A stretch of DNA of 64,000 nucleotides from Sambucus nigra (GCA_949130495.1 OX422219.1:263237111-263301110), one strand, 5' to 3'; shown: positions 1 through 11,157, counted from the first letter of the stretch. Program-made: numbers and translations. The notes: generated from the letters alone by a model not told the origin.

Positions 1-545
1 ACCGAACGTTCACCTTGAACTACATCTTGAAGCTTTCTCCTCATTTCGCTTTGGACTGTCGGAGGAAAATATTTTCGATCAAATAAAACCAAAAAATCAG
101 TGATAGTCATAGTATCTCTTTGCCTTGGCGTAGTCATAGACTCCCACCAGTGTAAAGTTTCTCCAATAAGCTTAAAAGTAGCAAGGATTTGCTTCCATTC
201 CTCACTATAATCTATTAAGCGAAGGTGACGTTGCATACCCTTTTTCCATTGGTTAGCTACTATAACATCGGAACCACCCTGAAATTCTGGGGGATGACCC
301 TTTAAGAAGTATTCTATGACTCTTTCCCAAGGAGAAGGTCCCACAGGGACATGTACCTCTTGAGCTCGTGGTTGTTGAGCTTGGGGAAATTGCTGAACTA
401 CGGTCGTCATAGCAGTATTAACCATCTGGGCCACAATATTGGCTACTTCAGTGGCATTTATAGTTCCTTGTTGTGGCGGTGGAGGACCTACATCATCTTT
501 AAAAACTCTATCTCTTCTCGTAGGGCGACTTCTCTTAGGCGGCAT
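1..545 (-). CDS. gag: Gag polyprotein N-terminal part, Ty3-gypsy type (partial)
   Basis: Open frame of 181 codons from the ATG at 545 to the window edge, with no stop. The first ~70 residues are proline/glutamine-rich (PPPPQQ near 21-26). From about residue 85 the sequence fits the Retrotrans_gag domain: HPPEFQGGSD near 84-93, a tryptophan-rich helix with LHWWES at 131-136, and FDRKYFPPTVQ near 155-165. Family knowledge: gag builds the virus-like particle that packages element RNA in the cytoplasm. The start is the first ATG after the leader, about 170 nt past the primer site. The zinc knuckle, protease and pol would lie to the left. An uninterrupted frame is notable because every other gag in the window is broken. 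Product class is secure; exact clade (Tekay or Retand-like) is not. Confidence 0.85.
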   Translation of the reverse strand, partial: MPPKRSRPTRRDRVFKDDVGPPPPQQGTINATEVANIVAQMVNTAMTTVVQQFPQAQQPRAQEVHVPVGPSPWERVIEYFLKGHPPEFQGGSDVIVANQWKKGMQRHLRLIDYSEEWKQILATFKLIGETLHWWESMTTPRQRDTMTITDFLVLFDRKYFPPTVQSEMRRKLQDVVQGERS

Positions 546-712
546 CTGAGACGAAGAAAGAACTGAATTAAAATACTATTAAAAACAAGTACCTTAGCTG
601 AAGATCGCCATCATAAGCAAACAAAGCAGTCTTAACATCAAGGCTCTATATAAAAAATGCTATAGTAGAACGTGACAAGTCCACATAGATCCTAAAGAAA
701 CTAGAACCTGAT
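546..712 (-). other. GL1 leader between primer-binding site and gag
   Basis: Non-coding leader following the primer site. Its first part (AGCATCAGGTTCTAGT, then ATATAGAGCCTTGA) is recognisably shared with GL2 (24431 onward) and GL4 (48395 onward), which ties the three elements into one family although the latter two lack gag. Confidence 0.7.
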
Positions 713-724
713 GCTCTGATACCA
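713..724 (-). other. Primer-binding site, initiator-Met tRNA (GL1)
   Basis: Minus-strand TGGTATCAGAGC, complementary to the 3' end of plant initiator Met tRNA, two bases inside the LTR end. This is where minus-strand cDNA synthesis would be primed. Confidence 0.9.
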
Positions 725-1149
725 TCTGTGGCACCCCGCTTATTAAAATAAGAGGTGGCCAGCCCGATACTCCAATAATTACAGGAATCCCAAATGATAT
801 ATTCTCAGCATCACAAAAGTAAACTAAGTATACGAGATAACCACCCAATATTTTTAAAAAAATGGATTGTCAAAATTTTTGTTTTAGTAATTTAAGGAAA
901 ACACTTGAACAATCCCAAATTGAAAAGAAGGTGGAACAATTTAGTTACACTTAGTATTAATGTATAATATCCCAAACATAATACAAGTACAAAACTTTGG
1001 CAACACCCCTGAATTGTGTAACCGTTCATAACTGGAATACAAAAAGGATTGAGGCGTCTACATCAAATATCCCATAACACCCGCAAAGAGTTACATCTCC
1101 AAGACTCTAGAATGGAAAGATCAATATGGGCGTCCTTGCGGTGGAACAC

Positions 1150-2764
1150 CTGAGCGAATATAAGATTCATATAACACAGAGATATAGAAATGGGCCAAGG
1201 CCCGATTTAATATGATTACCAATTGAATAAAATGCAAGACATTTATGGACAATTTAATAATCATGAATATGTTTATTTCTAGCACCCTAATATTGATAAG
1301 GGATCTTATCTCATAATCTAAAAGAATAATCTACACAATTTTAACGACCATGAACATAATCATTTATGATGGAGAATATAAAGAGAGTATTATTTAAGAG
1401 ATTCCATTTCCTTTGTACCCAATTTCATTTCACCTTTCCATATCTCATTAGCAAACGTATTCAAATCAATTTATCTTATAAAGTGTTGTATCTTAAGTAA
1501 GGTTCCACTTTAATAATAATAGTTATATTACACAATATATGATGATTCTAAGATCGTCCTTCTGAGTTTCCCCATTGGATGCGCCCCTAAATAGCTATCA
1601 TCTTCTAGGGCCTATCGCACAAGACAACCTGGGCATCCTATAACTCAACGTCGAAAAGTGGCCATATACTTTCGACAGTGAGTCATAACCACACCCAGAA
1701 TTACCTCACTTCGAACAATAATCACACATTACAGAATAACTGGTCCTATGGCCGAGGACTAGATTCACCCTGCATTCCCTAGCCAGGGGACTTCACCTCA
1801 TATGCATACTTCCCCTATGATAGCATTTAGAGAGGTGTGTATATAGCAAATTATCATTCACAATTTTAAATCTCATTTTAAAACATACATCACATTTCAT
1901 CTGGAGCCATAAGCATTGAATATCTTCATTAAGTCTCAACGTATAATTATCTCTCACTACAAATATCCATAAATAACATGCCTTCTATAACCCCTTATGA
2001 AATGATATCTTCCCTCCAATCCTAGAAATCCACATTAAGTCATTTTAATCCTTCCTAGGTCTAAACTATTTCATTCTATAAGAGAATCATTTATCTCCCT
2101 CTAAATTACCTAACCATTTACCCCTAACTTAAACTCCAACTCTCATTCTAATTAGGTTTCTAAGTACCCCCTAGCTAAACTCTAATACTGTAATTTTACT
2201 TCAATTAAGAAGGTTAATAATTCCCTATCTTAAAAGAAAGATTCTATAAAGAAATAGGATTTAGAGAGTGAAAAATTGGGGACCGGTCGACCAGTCACAA
2301 GACCGCGGTCGACCGCGTCTCAAGGATGTAGCCTAGGAGGAAAATGCAGAAAGCTCATTTCTGAGGGTCCGGTCGACCGGTCCTAGGACCGCGGTCGACC
2401 GCGCTCAAAATCCATACTTATGTGGGAAAGCATTAGGGTCTCCCCCGAAGGCCAAGTCGACCGGTCCTGGGATCGCGCTTAGCAAACCAAAAAATCCCTT
2501 TTCTGTTACAAGCTAAAACCCAAGGCCTAAACTCCTTTTTCTTACCTCTCTTACATTCTCATCAATCTATAACATACTTACAACATTTCTACACCTCAAT
2601 AAACCCACATAACCCATTTAAATCATATACACAACAAGATCTAATGATTAAACATCAATATATATATATATATCAAAACCTAACATTTGCCCAAATCTTC
2701 CAAATACATAACTACCATTGCAATTTATCCACAAGAAGTCCTATGTTTTCTAGTAAAAACTTGC
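1150..2764 (-). other. Candidate LTR leader intron of GL1 (GC-AG type)
   Basis: Minus-strand donor CTAAG|GCAAGT (intron starts 2764) fits the strict GC-AG donor consensus. The acceptor CTCAG|GTG (intron ends 1150) follows a T-rich stretch. Length is 1615 nt, 590 nt from the LTR start and 423 nt before its end. Equivalent sites lie at equivalent places in GL2-GL5. Removal would join the GA-rich leader directly to the gag leader. Inferred from sequence only. Confidence 0.5.
2285..2462 (-). repeat. GTCGAC palindrome array in the GL1 LTR
   Basis: Five GTCGAC cores in about 180 bp of otherwise AT-rich DNA. They include 14-bp perfect palindromes CGCGGTCGACCGCG (2304-2317 and 2390-2403) and 12-bp CCGGTCGACCGG (2369-2380). 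They are arranged as a doublet repeated twice plus a decayed third. The array starts about 0.89 kb into the LTR, the same place as the TCGATCGA and AATCGATT arrays of the related LTRs. Confidence 0.85.
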
Positions 2765-2839
2765 CTTAGGGTTTTAATCTCAAATTTCCTTCCGGTAGCA
2801 ACAAATTCAATGCTCAAATCTACAATTTCCTTCCTTTTT

Positions 2840-2970
2840 CTCTCTTTTCTCCACACTTCTCTTTCTCTCTCTTTCTCTCTAGGATTTGGAATGTGTATGG
2901 GAGAAATAAAATTGGGTTGGAAGGATTATATGTGCCTTAAGTATGAATTCCCCTCTTTTAAAAGTTTATA
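2840..2970 (-). promoter_or_regulatory. GL1 LTR core promoter: TATA box and GA-rich leader
   Basis: Minus-strand TATAAAC at 2970-2964, followed by a GA-repeat tract (CT-rich on plus, about 2885-2840). The TATA plus GA-tract order recurs in GL2 and GL4, which supports a transcription start about 25-35 nt below the TATA box. Confidence 0.5.
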
Positions 2971-3354
2971 CACCCTTAAAATAACTCATAACTACAGAAT
3001 TTGGTTATAACCTGTTAAAAGTGTCCGGAACCCAAAAATACGATATGGCACATATTTGAACTATCTCAACTATTTCGGTACTAACAACACCCCATAAATT
3101 GGCATCCGGAATAATATAATTCATTTAGAGTCCCAACTTCATTTAAACCATAAATGTAGTTTAAAGCACAACGACACCATTAGTCATAACAAAATTCCAT
3201 TTACATTCACATAACAGTAAACATGCACAATTTGGTAAATTTTTATCTTCTAATTCCTTCAAAACAATATTCATACCAATTACCAATATTTTATATAATT
3301 ACCTCCCATGGCAAATTAATAAAAATGAATTACTCAAAAGTAAGGATTATTACA

Positions 3355-3359
3355 CATCA
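3355..3359. repeat. Putative GL1 target-site duplication (one side)
   Basis: catca directly follows the LTR end. Uninterrupted array copies read caacatcatgatc here, so the site fits a 5-bp duplication. The partner lies beyond the left edge. Confidence 0.5.
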
Positions 3360-4406
3360 TGATCTTCAATCTTTGTACCTACACACATGAGATAAAGCAA
3401 ATACCTATCGTGACGTATCGAGATTGAAATGATAAAAGAATAATCATTAATAAATCAAATCTCCCCCATAACATGATAATTCTTTATCCCCCTTTTAATG
3501 ATTTCCCCAAATAGACAGATAGGAAGAAACAATCAAAACATGGAGTGTCACGACAAAAGGCATAGCAAACCAAGATCAAGCAACGCGCATGCAAAGGTAT
3601 GTCTTAAAATTTTCACAAACTATTTTTTGATTTTTTTATTTTTTATACAAAAATAGGATACTAAAAATCACACCATGGATTTAAACTGAAGCAACCAAGT
3701 CATGGATACGGAATGTATGGGTGTGAACACATTCGATAGGTAAATAAACTCAATCAATCATATGTGCATGATGCATGACTACCCCTAACGAATGAACATC
3801 AAAAGTATCATTAGGTGTAAAAATTTGTTGAATTTAGATGACATCGTCTTATACAAATTGACAAATCAAAGTCAAATGATTTCCACACCAATAACGACCA
3901 AAACTATTTATAACTTTTCCAAGACTTTTAAGGACGTGCAAACCCATTTAAGTCTCCAACAAAACTCCCTCATATACATTTCCTTTTTAGAGGTGAATAA
4001 ACTAAATTCTCATACTTTAGAGAAGCGGTGAAAAACCTAAATGGCCCATAATTGGCATGAATTTCTTTTTATTGCCCTTAAATTTTCTCAGGCTCTTTTA
4101 AACCTTTTTGGACCCCGGATAGTAAAATTCCTCAATTTTTTAGGTCCAATTTAAATGGCGGCTTACTCACAAAGGATAAATGAAAATCTTTCGTAACCCT
4201 TCACCGTTTTCAAACAAAGCACACAAATTCACCAATGGCTCGTACATGCACAACTTTCTTATCAAGTTTATCACACTTGGTTCGTTTTAGGGATAGGATT
4301 GAAGTGAAAACACCCAACCAACATGTAATAAGAAAAGTAAAATAATCAAACAAATCTGTGCATGTGTGCAATAAAGGAAATCATAAGTCAAACATGTAGG
4401 AAGTAA

Positions 4407-4792
4407 GGCCTTCTCCAACAATGGTTTATTTCTTGGTAGTTTTCTACGGTAGAAATGAGGAAAGGTTCAAAACCTCTCCAATGGAAATTTCTAAATAACA
4501 GTGAATCCTACGTGTATGATGAGTCATTTGGAAAATTTCTATCACCATTTCTACATGTAGAAATAGGTAAGCAGTTAGACAATCTGACATGGAAGATATT
4601 CTTTGGCTGAAAATTTACCCACGTTTCTTTTTGTAGTTAAATATATATAAAAATTGTTGGGAAGAAACTAATGGCTGGAGAGGTGAAACAGAAGTATTCT
4701 TCCATAAATTTCGGTACAGTGTCAGCTGGATGGGAACCTACGTTAACTGCTATCTAGAATTTGGTTTAGAAACTAAACCATTGGAGAAGGCC
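4407..4792. mobile_element. Tourist-like (PIF/Harbinger) MITE, 386 bp
   Basis: Terminal inverted repeats GGCCTTCTCCAACAATGGTT and, from the other end, GGCCTTCTCCAATGGTTTAG, flanked by taa on both sides (4404-4406 and 4793-4795). The same place in Int2 reads gaagtaacactt with a single taa, so the empty site is seen directly. A 3-bp TAA duplication and small non-coding body fit Tourist-like MITEs. No transposase is encoded. Confidence 0.87.
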
Positions 4793-5117
4793 TAACACTT
4801 AATTACATCTTAATGACTCCAAACATTATAAAGCACATGGATGAATTGACCTATTGTCTCAAAGAACTATCAAATATTCACATGAAAAATGGAATGATGT
4901 TGTGACGCGGTCATCCTAAGTGTCCATACATAAACGGTGCAAACAAAATACAAAACACTTTTTGGATTTTTTTTTTAAAAAAATTATCAAAATAAAACCT
5001 TTTTGTATTTTTCAAAATTTTTCAACTGCAAAAATTTATACAAAAAGTACATGTCATTACACTGGCAAATATATATCATGAAACCATAACTAGTGTATGA
5101 CAAACATGCAAACAAAA

Positions 5118-5993
5118 TCATCTATATGACATGGCAAGAGAAGAATCATGTACAAGGAAACGGGAATAAACTTGTCTAAAATCTAATGCCTCTAAAAGTG
5201 ATTTCCTAACCCAAATAGATGTGAAACGGCGTGTGGGGGATCTAGGAACCAAGGGAACACTAGACATAAACTTCCTCGGACATTTTCCAAGATCAAAACA
5301 AAAACGCCTAAGGTGACCTTTCCTACCACAATATGAACATGTGTAAATGGCTAGAACGACTCCGAAAGTGTGATCTTTTCTAATATCCTTGGGATTAATT
5401 GACCCTCTAAAACAAATAATGGTTTTGGCTTTAGCAGTAGAAGCATGAGAACAAAACGAGCCATTACCATCACTATCAAACCTATTTGAATCGTTTAAAT
5501 CATTTTTCAACTTCAAAATATTTGATTCAAGCAACAAATTCGACTCTTCCAAAGATAGGGATTTCTTTTTCAAATTTTCAATTAAACTTAACACTTTATC
5601 ACGCTCCCCCTGAATTAAAACGAACTTATCCCTAAGAGTCTTTTCACGTGACATAAAATTATCAATTAATTTTTTATCCTTGACGGCACAAACAGGAACC
5701 CTAGAATTTTTTAAGTCCTCTAATTCCTTCTCTAAAATAAGGACTCTCGCATCACTCTTCTTTTTGGCAATTTTCAAAGAATCGAAATCCATACACAAAT
5801 TCCCAAAATGCTCACAGCAAATATCACTTTGAGTTTGAAACGCTTGCAAATATTCAATCTTACTTTCAAAGAGAGAATTTTCTTTTTCCAAAACTTTAAT
5901 TCTTTTGCAAAGTTTCAAATTCAAACTTTTTAATTTTTCAGCACGGTCGTGAACTTTTTCAAAAATAGGCTCCTCATTAAATGGGCGTTACAT
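5118..5993 (-). pseudogene. gag: Int1 gag relic: coiled-coil/CCHC protein, nonsense at codon 2
   Basis: Full-length frame of 292 codons, identical in span to the other units. The expected start ATG at 5993 is followed at once by TAA where other units have GAA; the rest (5987-5118) is open. Residues ~20-170 are charged and heptad-like (LEKENSLF, LEKELEDL, SLSLEESNLLLESN), predicting a long coiled coil. A CCHC zinc knuckle (C-x2-C-x4-H-x4-C, CSYCGRKGHLRRFC) follows, then a conserved tail with TSIWVRKSLLEAL. This fits the C-terminal half of a copia gag: RNA binding in the particle. The ordinary N-terminal gag domain and all pol are absent. It is the best preserved of the five copies. A non-ATG or downstream start could still yield protein. 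Confidence 0.8.
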
Positions 5994-6092
5994 TGGAAAA
6001 ATTGTGATTTTTCACAAAACAGATTTTTCTAAAAAAATCAATATGACACAATTTTACGAAAAATAGGAATACGCGATAAATTAACGCAACCC

Positions 6093-6197
6093 GCACTGAT
6101 ACCAATTTGTAAACGTGAGTAGACAAATTGTATGAGAAACTAAATCCTCGAAAAATCAGGATCACGCGATAAATTAGCGTAACCCGCTCTGATACCA
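6093..6197 (-). other. Twin primer-binding sites, LTR1/Int1
   Basis: Proximal site TGGTATCAGAGC at 6197-6186 directly inside LTR1, and a second copy (one mismatch) at 6104-6093. Both are preceded by an LTR-end-like TTTACAAAT. The ~93-bp duplication is present in every unit. Confidence 0.75.
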
Positions 6198-6200
6198 ATT

Positions 6201-7334
6201 TGTAAATCGTGTTAATACGGTGTGTGATATCGATTTAAAATTATTCGCAAGTTTCTGATTAAACCTTATTTAATTAGAGTCTATTTTTAAACAAACTTAA
6301 TTCAACCCCTAAACATGCACCTACGTGTGTACGTGTCAAAACATAAATAGATAAAGCATGTGACACAAAGTCAAGGAAAAAACCCATTTCGGGTAAAACC
6401 TTTTTTTTCTAGAACTTTGAAGAATTTACAAGACCATTGACTTACATACAACCTGATAATCGCCCACAAGTGTAACGCACGGTGTTTTTGTTAAACCTCC
6501 AAAGCAACGACTAGATATAACTTTGGTTGGAATCTCCCGCAAGAAATCCAGGTGGTCAACAATGAAGAAGAAAATCGCTCTCCACAAGTGTGAACTTTAT
6601 AAGGACTCCCTGCACAATAGCACGTAGCTCTTCAGTTTAAGAGTTATCCCCACAAAGATTAAACCACGGCAAAGATGTGTTCTTCAAAACCAAAACAATT
6701 CACTAAAGCATATTGGGAGTTTTGTGAATTGTAAACAAAGAGGGATTAAACCCTGAAAGAAGAAGTCAAAAAGGATCCTGCTTTCGCAGTTTTTTTATTC
6801 TATAAAATGCTGGGACTTCTTAATGAAAACAAAACCATTTAATAACTATTTATAGAAAATCAAGTCGCCTCGGTATTACATCTCATCCGAACGAGATAAG
6901 CGTGTCGTTCGAACGAAGTACACGTGTCGCTCGAACAACTTCTCATGAGATGTCTATGTCATTTGAACGACAAAAGCAGGTCGTTCGAAAGACCTATAAA
7001 ATGCATGTGCTCGTCGATAATTTCGTTACGAACATTTGGCCACTAGTTTCTTATTTTTTGGATTTTTTATGAACTAGTTATGATTTTTCTACGGAAAAGT
7101 GTCCGAGAAAAAAATGTTTAGAAAAATATTTGATAAAAATACCCCAACACTTTAAGTGAAATGCTACGGAATTAAATCCCAACCTTAACAAAGTAAACTT
7201 CGCAGAGTCTTTTTAAAGAAGAACTTTATATTTGGATCCCCCTTTGATGCTTGAATTTCTTGAATGCCCTTCGACGATGTACCGGTGTAAGATATAATAA
7301 ATTGATAACGGACTTATAATAATATGTCCTTAAA
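6201..7334 (-). repeat. LTR1 of the copia-like array
   Basis: 1134-bp LTR. On the minus strand it ends ...TTTACA next to the primer site and starts at the position equivalent to TGTAAGGACAT in LTR2-LTR5, here changed by one base at the very end. It has a TATA match (TATAAATAG, 6854-6846) and upstream TTCGAA palindromes (about 6885-6985). Confidence 0.85.
6846..6990 (-). promoter_or_regulatory. LTR1 promoter: TATA box with upstream GTTCGAAC palindromes
   Basis: Minus-strand TATAAATAG at 6854-6846. Upstream (6880-6990) are several copies of a GTTCGAACGA-type motif, also present in LTR2-LTR5; LTR5 keeps the best copy (AGGTCGTTCGAACGACCT). Placement upstream of TATA suggests a U3 enhancer. Confidence 0.5.
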
Positions 7335-8816
7335 AATTCCCCCCTATATCTATGCCGGTACATATGTAAAAAAAATCTGAATTGTCAAAAACCAAAGTGC
7401 CTATACAAATCTACCCTCCTATGAACAAAGCTGCAAGTTCTCAAACTGTTCTTCAAAAATCTTTGTCAAATCTTCTCAAAGCTTTTCTCATCAGGGTGTG
7501 AAACATCATGATCTTCAATCTTTGTACCTACACACATGAGATAAAGAAAATACCTATCATGACGCATCGAGTTTGAAATGATAAAAGAATAATCATTAAT
7601 AAATCAAATCTCCCCCATAATGCAAAAACTCCCCCATAACACGATAATTCTTTCTCCCCCTCTTTATGATGTCCCCAAATAAATAGATAAGAAGAAACAA
7701 TCACAACATGGAGTGTCACGACAAAATGCATAGCAAACAAAGATCAAGATATGCGCATGCAAAGGTATGTCTCAAAAATTTCACAAACTATTTTTGATTT
7801 TTCAATTTTTTATAAAAAAATAGATACTAAAAATCTAACCATGGATTTAAACTCAAGCAACCAAGTCATGGAGACGGAATGTATGGGTGTGAACACATTC
7901 GATACGTAAATAAACTCAATCAATCATATGTGCATGATGCATGCGTACCCCTAACAAATGAACATCAAAAGTATCCTTAGGTGTAAAAATTTGTTGAATT
8001 TAGATGACATCGTCTTATACTAATCAACAAATCAAAGTGAAATGATTTCCACACCAATAACGTCCAAAACTATTTAGCGTTTTTTCACGACTTTTGAGGA
8101 CATGCAAACCCATTTAAGTCTCTAACCAAACACCTTCATACATATTTTCTTTTTAGAGGTGAATAAACTAAATTCTCAAACTTTGGAGAATTGGTGCAAA
8201 AACCTAAATGGCCCAAAATTGGCCTGAATTTCTTTTTATTTCCTTTTAAACCTCTTTGGACCCCGGATAATAAAATTCCTCAATTTTTTAGGTCCAATTT
8301 CAACTGCGGCTTAATCGCAAAGGATAAATGAAAATATTTCGTAACACTTCGTCGTTTTCAAACAAAGCACACAAACTCACAAATGGCTCTTACATGCACA
8401 ACTTTCTTATCAAGTTTTATCGCGCTTGATCGTTTTATGGATAGTATTTAAGTGAAAACACCCAACCAACATATGATAAGACAAGCACAATAATTAAACA
8501 AATCCGTCCATGTGTGAAATAAAGGAAATCATGAGTCAAACATGTGGGAAGTAACACTTAATTACATCTTAATGACTCCAAACATTATAAAGCACAGGGA
8601 TGAATTGACATATTGTCTCAAAACACTATCAAATAGTCACACGAAAAATGGAATGATGTTGTGACTCGGTCATCCTAAGTGTCCGTCCATAAACGGTGCA
8701 AACAAAATACAAAACTCTTTTTGGGTTTTTCAAAAAAATTTATCGAAATAAAATCTTTTTGTATTTTTCAAAAAATTTCAAAACCAAAAATTTATACAAA
8801 AAGTACATGTCATTAC
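7335..8816 (-). repeat. Int2 3' non-coding part
   Basis: Starts at the polypurine tract (CCCCCC on plus near 7341) and runs as non-coding array sequence to the TKY insertion. It carries the empty site for the Int1 MITE near 8550. The rest of Int2 resumes at 18077. Confidence 0.8.
8812..8816. repeat. TKY target-site duplication, left
   Basis: attac, repeated at 18072-18076. Array copies read cattacac here, confirming the insertion point. Confidence 0.92.
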
Positions 8817-9995
8817 TGTCACGACCCCGACCCAAAATAGTATTAGGGAATGAGTGTCTTGACATACCACCAAGGCAACAAATATTCTGTTTAATTATTT
8901 CCTTAAATAAATGCAACAGAAATATTATCACATGGTTATGAATCGTAAGATACTGAAAGTAAACGAATTACGTCATCAGAGCTTTCTAAAGGAAACTTCA
9001 TATATATCAAAAGTAACAACGAGTTACAACTTAAGAGAAAATTTAAACCTTATTACAAGATAGCCAGACATGCTCTAAATAAACGTTTTACAAAAAGAGC
9101 TCTAAAAGCTAAATCTTCAAAATAGTCCATTTTCGTTCCGTCCGTGAGCCTAAACGTTTCCTGAAAAATGTTTATTTATACAACATCAGCCAAAAGTCGA
9201 ATGAGGTTCAATCTCCAGACATTTTAGGGTTTTCAGAAAATAGATACCTATTCAAGTCAAAAGAGAAGGCATATACATATATGGATAGGAACTGGCAGTA
9301 AATAGATATATATTTTGAAATGAAAGTATATATATCACAATTGGATAGCTCAGAATAAGACGAATGCAACAAATCAAATGTGATATCTTTTTATTTCAAT
9401 CATATCATTTTGATGGCCAAGTACACTCTAATACCGTATTCTTCTACCGTATTATACCCCTATAGTTGAGGGTCAATCGAACTAGTTCGTCACAACGCCT
9501 TATTTAGGGTACACCAGCGATAACCCAGCTAGGAAGGTCAGTCAGTAAAGAGGTCCCTTAGGCCGAATCAGATTTTCAATATTATATATCCTTTTCAATA
9601 ATCATTTTAATCGTTATGTTTATATGGACAAATATAAACATATCACAATTGAATCAATCATTGGTATCAGATGAATTTTGAGAATAAAAGAAATTCATAA
9701 AATATATATAGTTTGCATAATATCATATAATCAAAATACACAAGGAATGTGAGAGTACTCACCTAAAATAGAGGCTTGAAAATATAGATATTGAGTCTTG
9801 GATCACACGTTAATCTAATAAATACAATAAATGTTTAATTATGTATTCTAAATAAAGCCCAATTCTAAATATTGTGTTTTAATCCTAAAATATCTTGCTG
9901 AAAAAGGTTACTAAAACCATTTTCTCAATTTTTAATATTCATTCATCGCATTTAAAGAATTTCAATTCATAGTTCTTCCTAATCAGTCGGTTCCC

Positions 9996-10135
9996 AGTAG
10001 AGATGGAGGGTCACAGGGGCACCACTTAAATACCATCTCATCTAGACAGAACATTTCCGGATTTATTCCTAGTAGAGATGGAGGGTCACACGGGCACCAC
10101 TTAAATACCATCTCATCTAGACAGAACTTCACCAG
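9996..10135 (-). repeat. 75-bp tandem duplication with inverted arms (TKY 3' LTR)
   Basis: Two copies starting at 9996 and 10071. Each contains GAGATGG and, about 30 nt on, CCATCTC, able to pair as a 7-bp stem. The pair is also present in the other LTR (16935 and 17010), so it predates insertion. Confidence 0.75.
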
Positions 10136-10483
10136 GCCTGACTTTGGAATTACTTAAATCGGATTCCATAATAACGAGCAATTTCTTTAAAAAGAATCAT
10201 TTTTAAAAGCGTATAATTTCAAACAAGTTTATAAAATCAACTTGGACTTGTTCTAAATTTTAAGTTTTGATTAGTGAATTCTTTATTGTATTTTACCAGC
10301 ATAACTACTAAGTAAAGCTATAAATCAATAAATTAAAACTATAAAGATGCATTATAACATTAAGATTACCTTAAGTTGAATATCCCTAAGAACTTCTTCT
10401 TAAACTTTCTCACATTTTCTCTCACTAATTCTTTCTATAATTCTCAAGGAATTGGTGTGAGTTTCAAATGATTCCCAAAGTCC

Positions 10484-10680
10484 CTATTTATAGTTTTCCA
10501 AAGATATCCCTGGGTTGACACATGTCCATGCTGACCAAGCTTTTACAATGGGAGTCAGCATTAACGTGTCACATAACGGAGGCGTCTTGCAGTCTTATTT
10601 CACCGGACTGTGACACGTGTTTTAGCTTCTCCTCTAATGACGACACGTGTTTTGGCTTCTCCTCTAATGACGACACGTGT
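10484..10680 (-). promoter_or_regulatory. TKY LTR promoter: three phased G-boxes upstream of a TATA box
   Basis: ACACGTGT G-boxes with cores at 10614-10619, 10644-10649 and 10674-10679, exactly 30 bp apart, lie upstream on the minus strand of TATAAATAG (10492-10484). Known: CACGTG is bound by plant bZIP and bHLH factors and is part of ABA-response elements. Stress or ABA response is an inference. Confidence 0.65.
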
Positions 10681-11112
10681 ATGGTGGAGGTGTCGAGCAC
10701 GAGGTGGAAAGGTATTAAGGGTATAAGGGTCATTTTGCACCTGAAGGGCATTTTGGTAATTTCACACCATATATTTTCAATATTTCTTATAGGTCCCTGA
10801 AAATATTTTATTTACGAAAAGGCCCCTTTTATTTTTCATTTTGGTCCCTGAAACTTTCTTTATTAAAACCAAGTCCCTAAAGTTTCATAAAATTACATTT
10901 TCTACCCCAAAACTTATCACTTAGCTTAGGATGTGCCATAAAATCTCAATCTGGCCCATTTTACCATTGATTCTTCAAATTTAGAAATGGGATTTGTCAT
11001 ATTAAGAACTCGGAATATCATATATGTAATACTATATCATTATTAGATAGTAAGTGTGATGAAATTGAAAGAAGACAATTATATATTGGCATAAGAAAAT
11101 GGGGTCATTACA

Positions 11113-11125
11113 TCCAACCCTCCTT
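11113..11125 (-). other. Polypurine tract of TKY
   Basis: Minus-strand AAGGAGGGTTGGA directly before the 3' LTR start; the plus-strand primer site for reverse transcription. Confidence 0.75.
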
Positions 11126-11157
11126 ATAAAAAGTTTGGTCCCCAAACTTTACTTACT

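Larger units (their letters stand above)
1..3354 (-). mobile_element. GL1: giant-LTR Ty3-gypsy element, 5' part only (runs off left edge)
   Basis: Minus-strand element made of a 2.6-kb 5' LTR (727-3354), an initiator-Met primer-binding site (713-724), a short leader and an open gag frame (545 to the window edge). It sits inside internal region Int1 of the copia array, because the array sequence resumes immediately after 3354. It is the only giant-LTR copy here with recognisable gag. LTR order, primer site and leader (AGCATCAGG...TAGAGCC) match GL2 and GL4, so I infer it is closest to the autonomous partner of that family. Its pol and 3' LTR are outside the window. Confidence 0.88.
727..3354 (-). 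repeat. GL1 5' LTR (2.6 kb)
   Basis: LTR with 5'-TG...CA-3' ends on the minus strand (starts TGTAATAATCC, ends GTGCCACA before the primer site). In transcription order it has a TATA match (2964-2970), a GA-rich leader (about 2885-2840), a GC-type splice donor match (2764), a GTCGAC palindrome array (2462-2285), the shared CCCTG...CAGGG module (about 1810-1745), a splice acceptor match (1150) and the LTR end. The same order is seen in GL2-GL5. Only one LTR is in the window, so its age cannot be judged. Confidence 0.85.
3355..5117 (-). repeat. Int1 3' non-coding part (with MITE)
   Basis: Non-coding body between the gag relic and the polypurine end, truncated at 3355 by GL1. It matches 7507-8816, 33430-34780, 40250-41614 and 43928-45219 closely. 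It has only short, non-conserved frames. The MITE at 4407-4792 is the sole insertion. Confidence 0.8.
8817..11112 (-). repeat. TKY 3' LTR
   Basis: 2296 bp, plus-strand ends tgtcacgacccc and ggggtcattaca, matching 15755-18071 throughout. It has a G-box cluster (10614-10679), TATA box (10484-10492) and a 75-bp tandem duplication (9996-10130). It lacks an approximately 20-bp segment present in the other LTR (about 17633-17655) that is flanked by short ggaggtgtc repeats, suggesting a slip deletion. Confidence 0.92.

Noticed and set aside
2687..3010. 107-codon plus-strand frame in the GL1 LTR as a host gene
   Set aside because: Lies antisense across the LTR promoter and CT-rich tract; no homologous frame in related LTRs and no domain recognised.
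7528..7740. Hydrophobic minus-strand frames in the array body (7528-7740, 20388-20645, 40211-40426, 43939-44166) as an env-like gene
   Set aside because: Frames differ between units, with stops at different places; conservation is at DNA level only.
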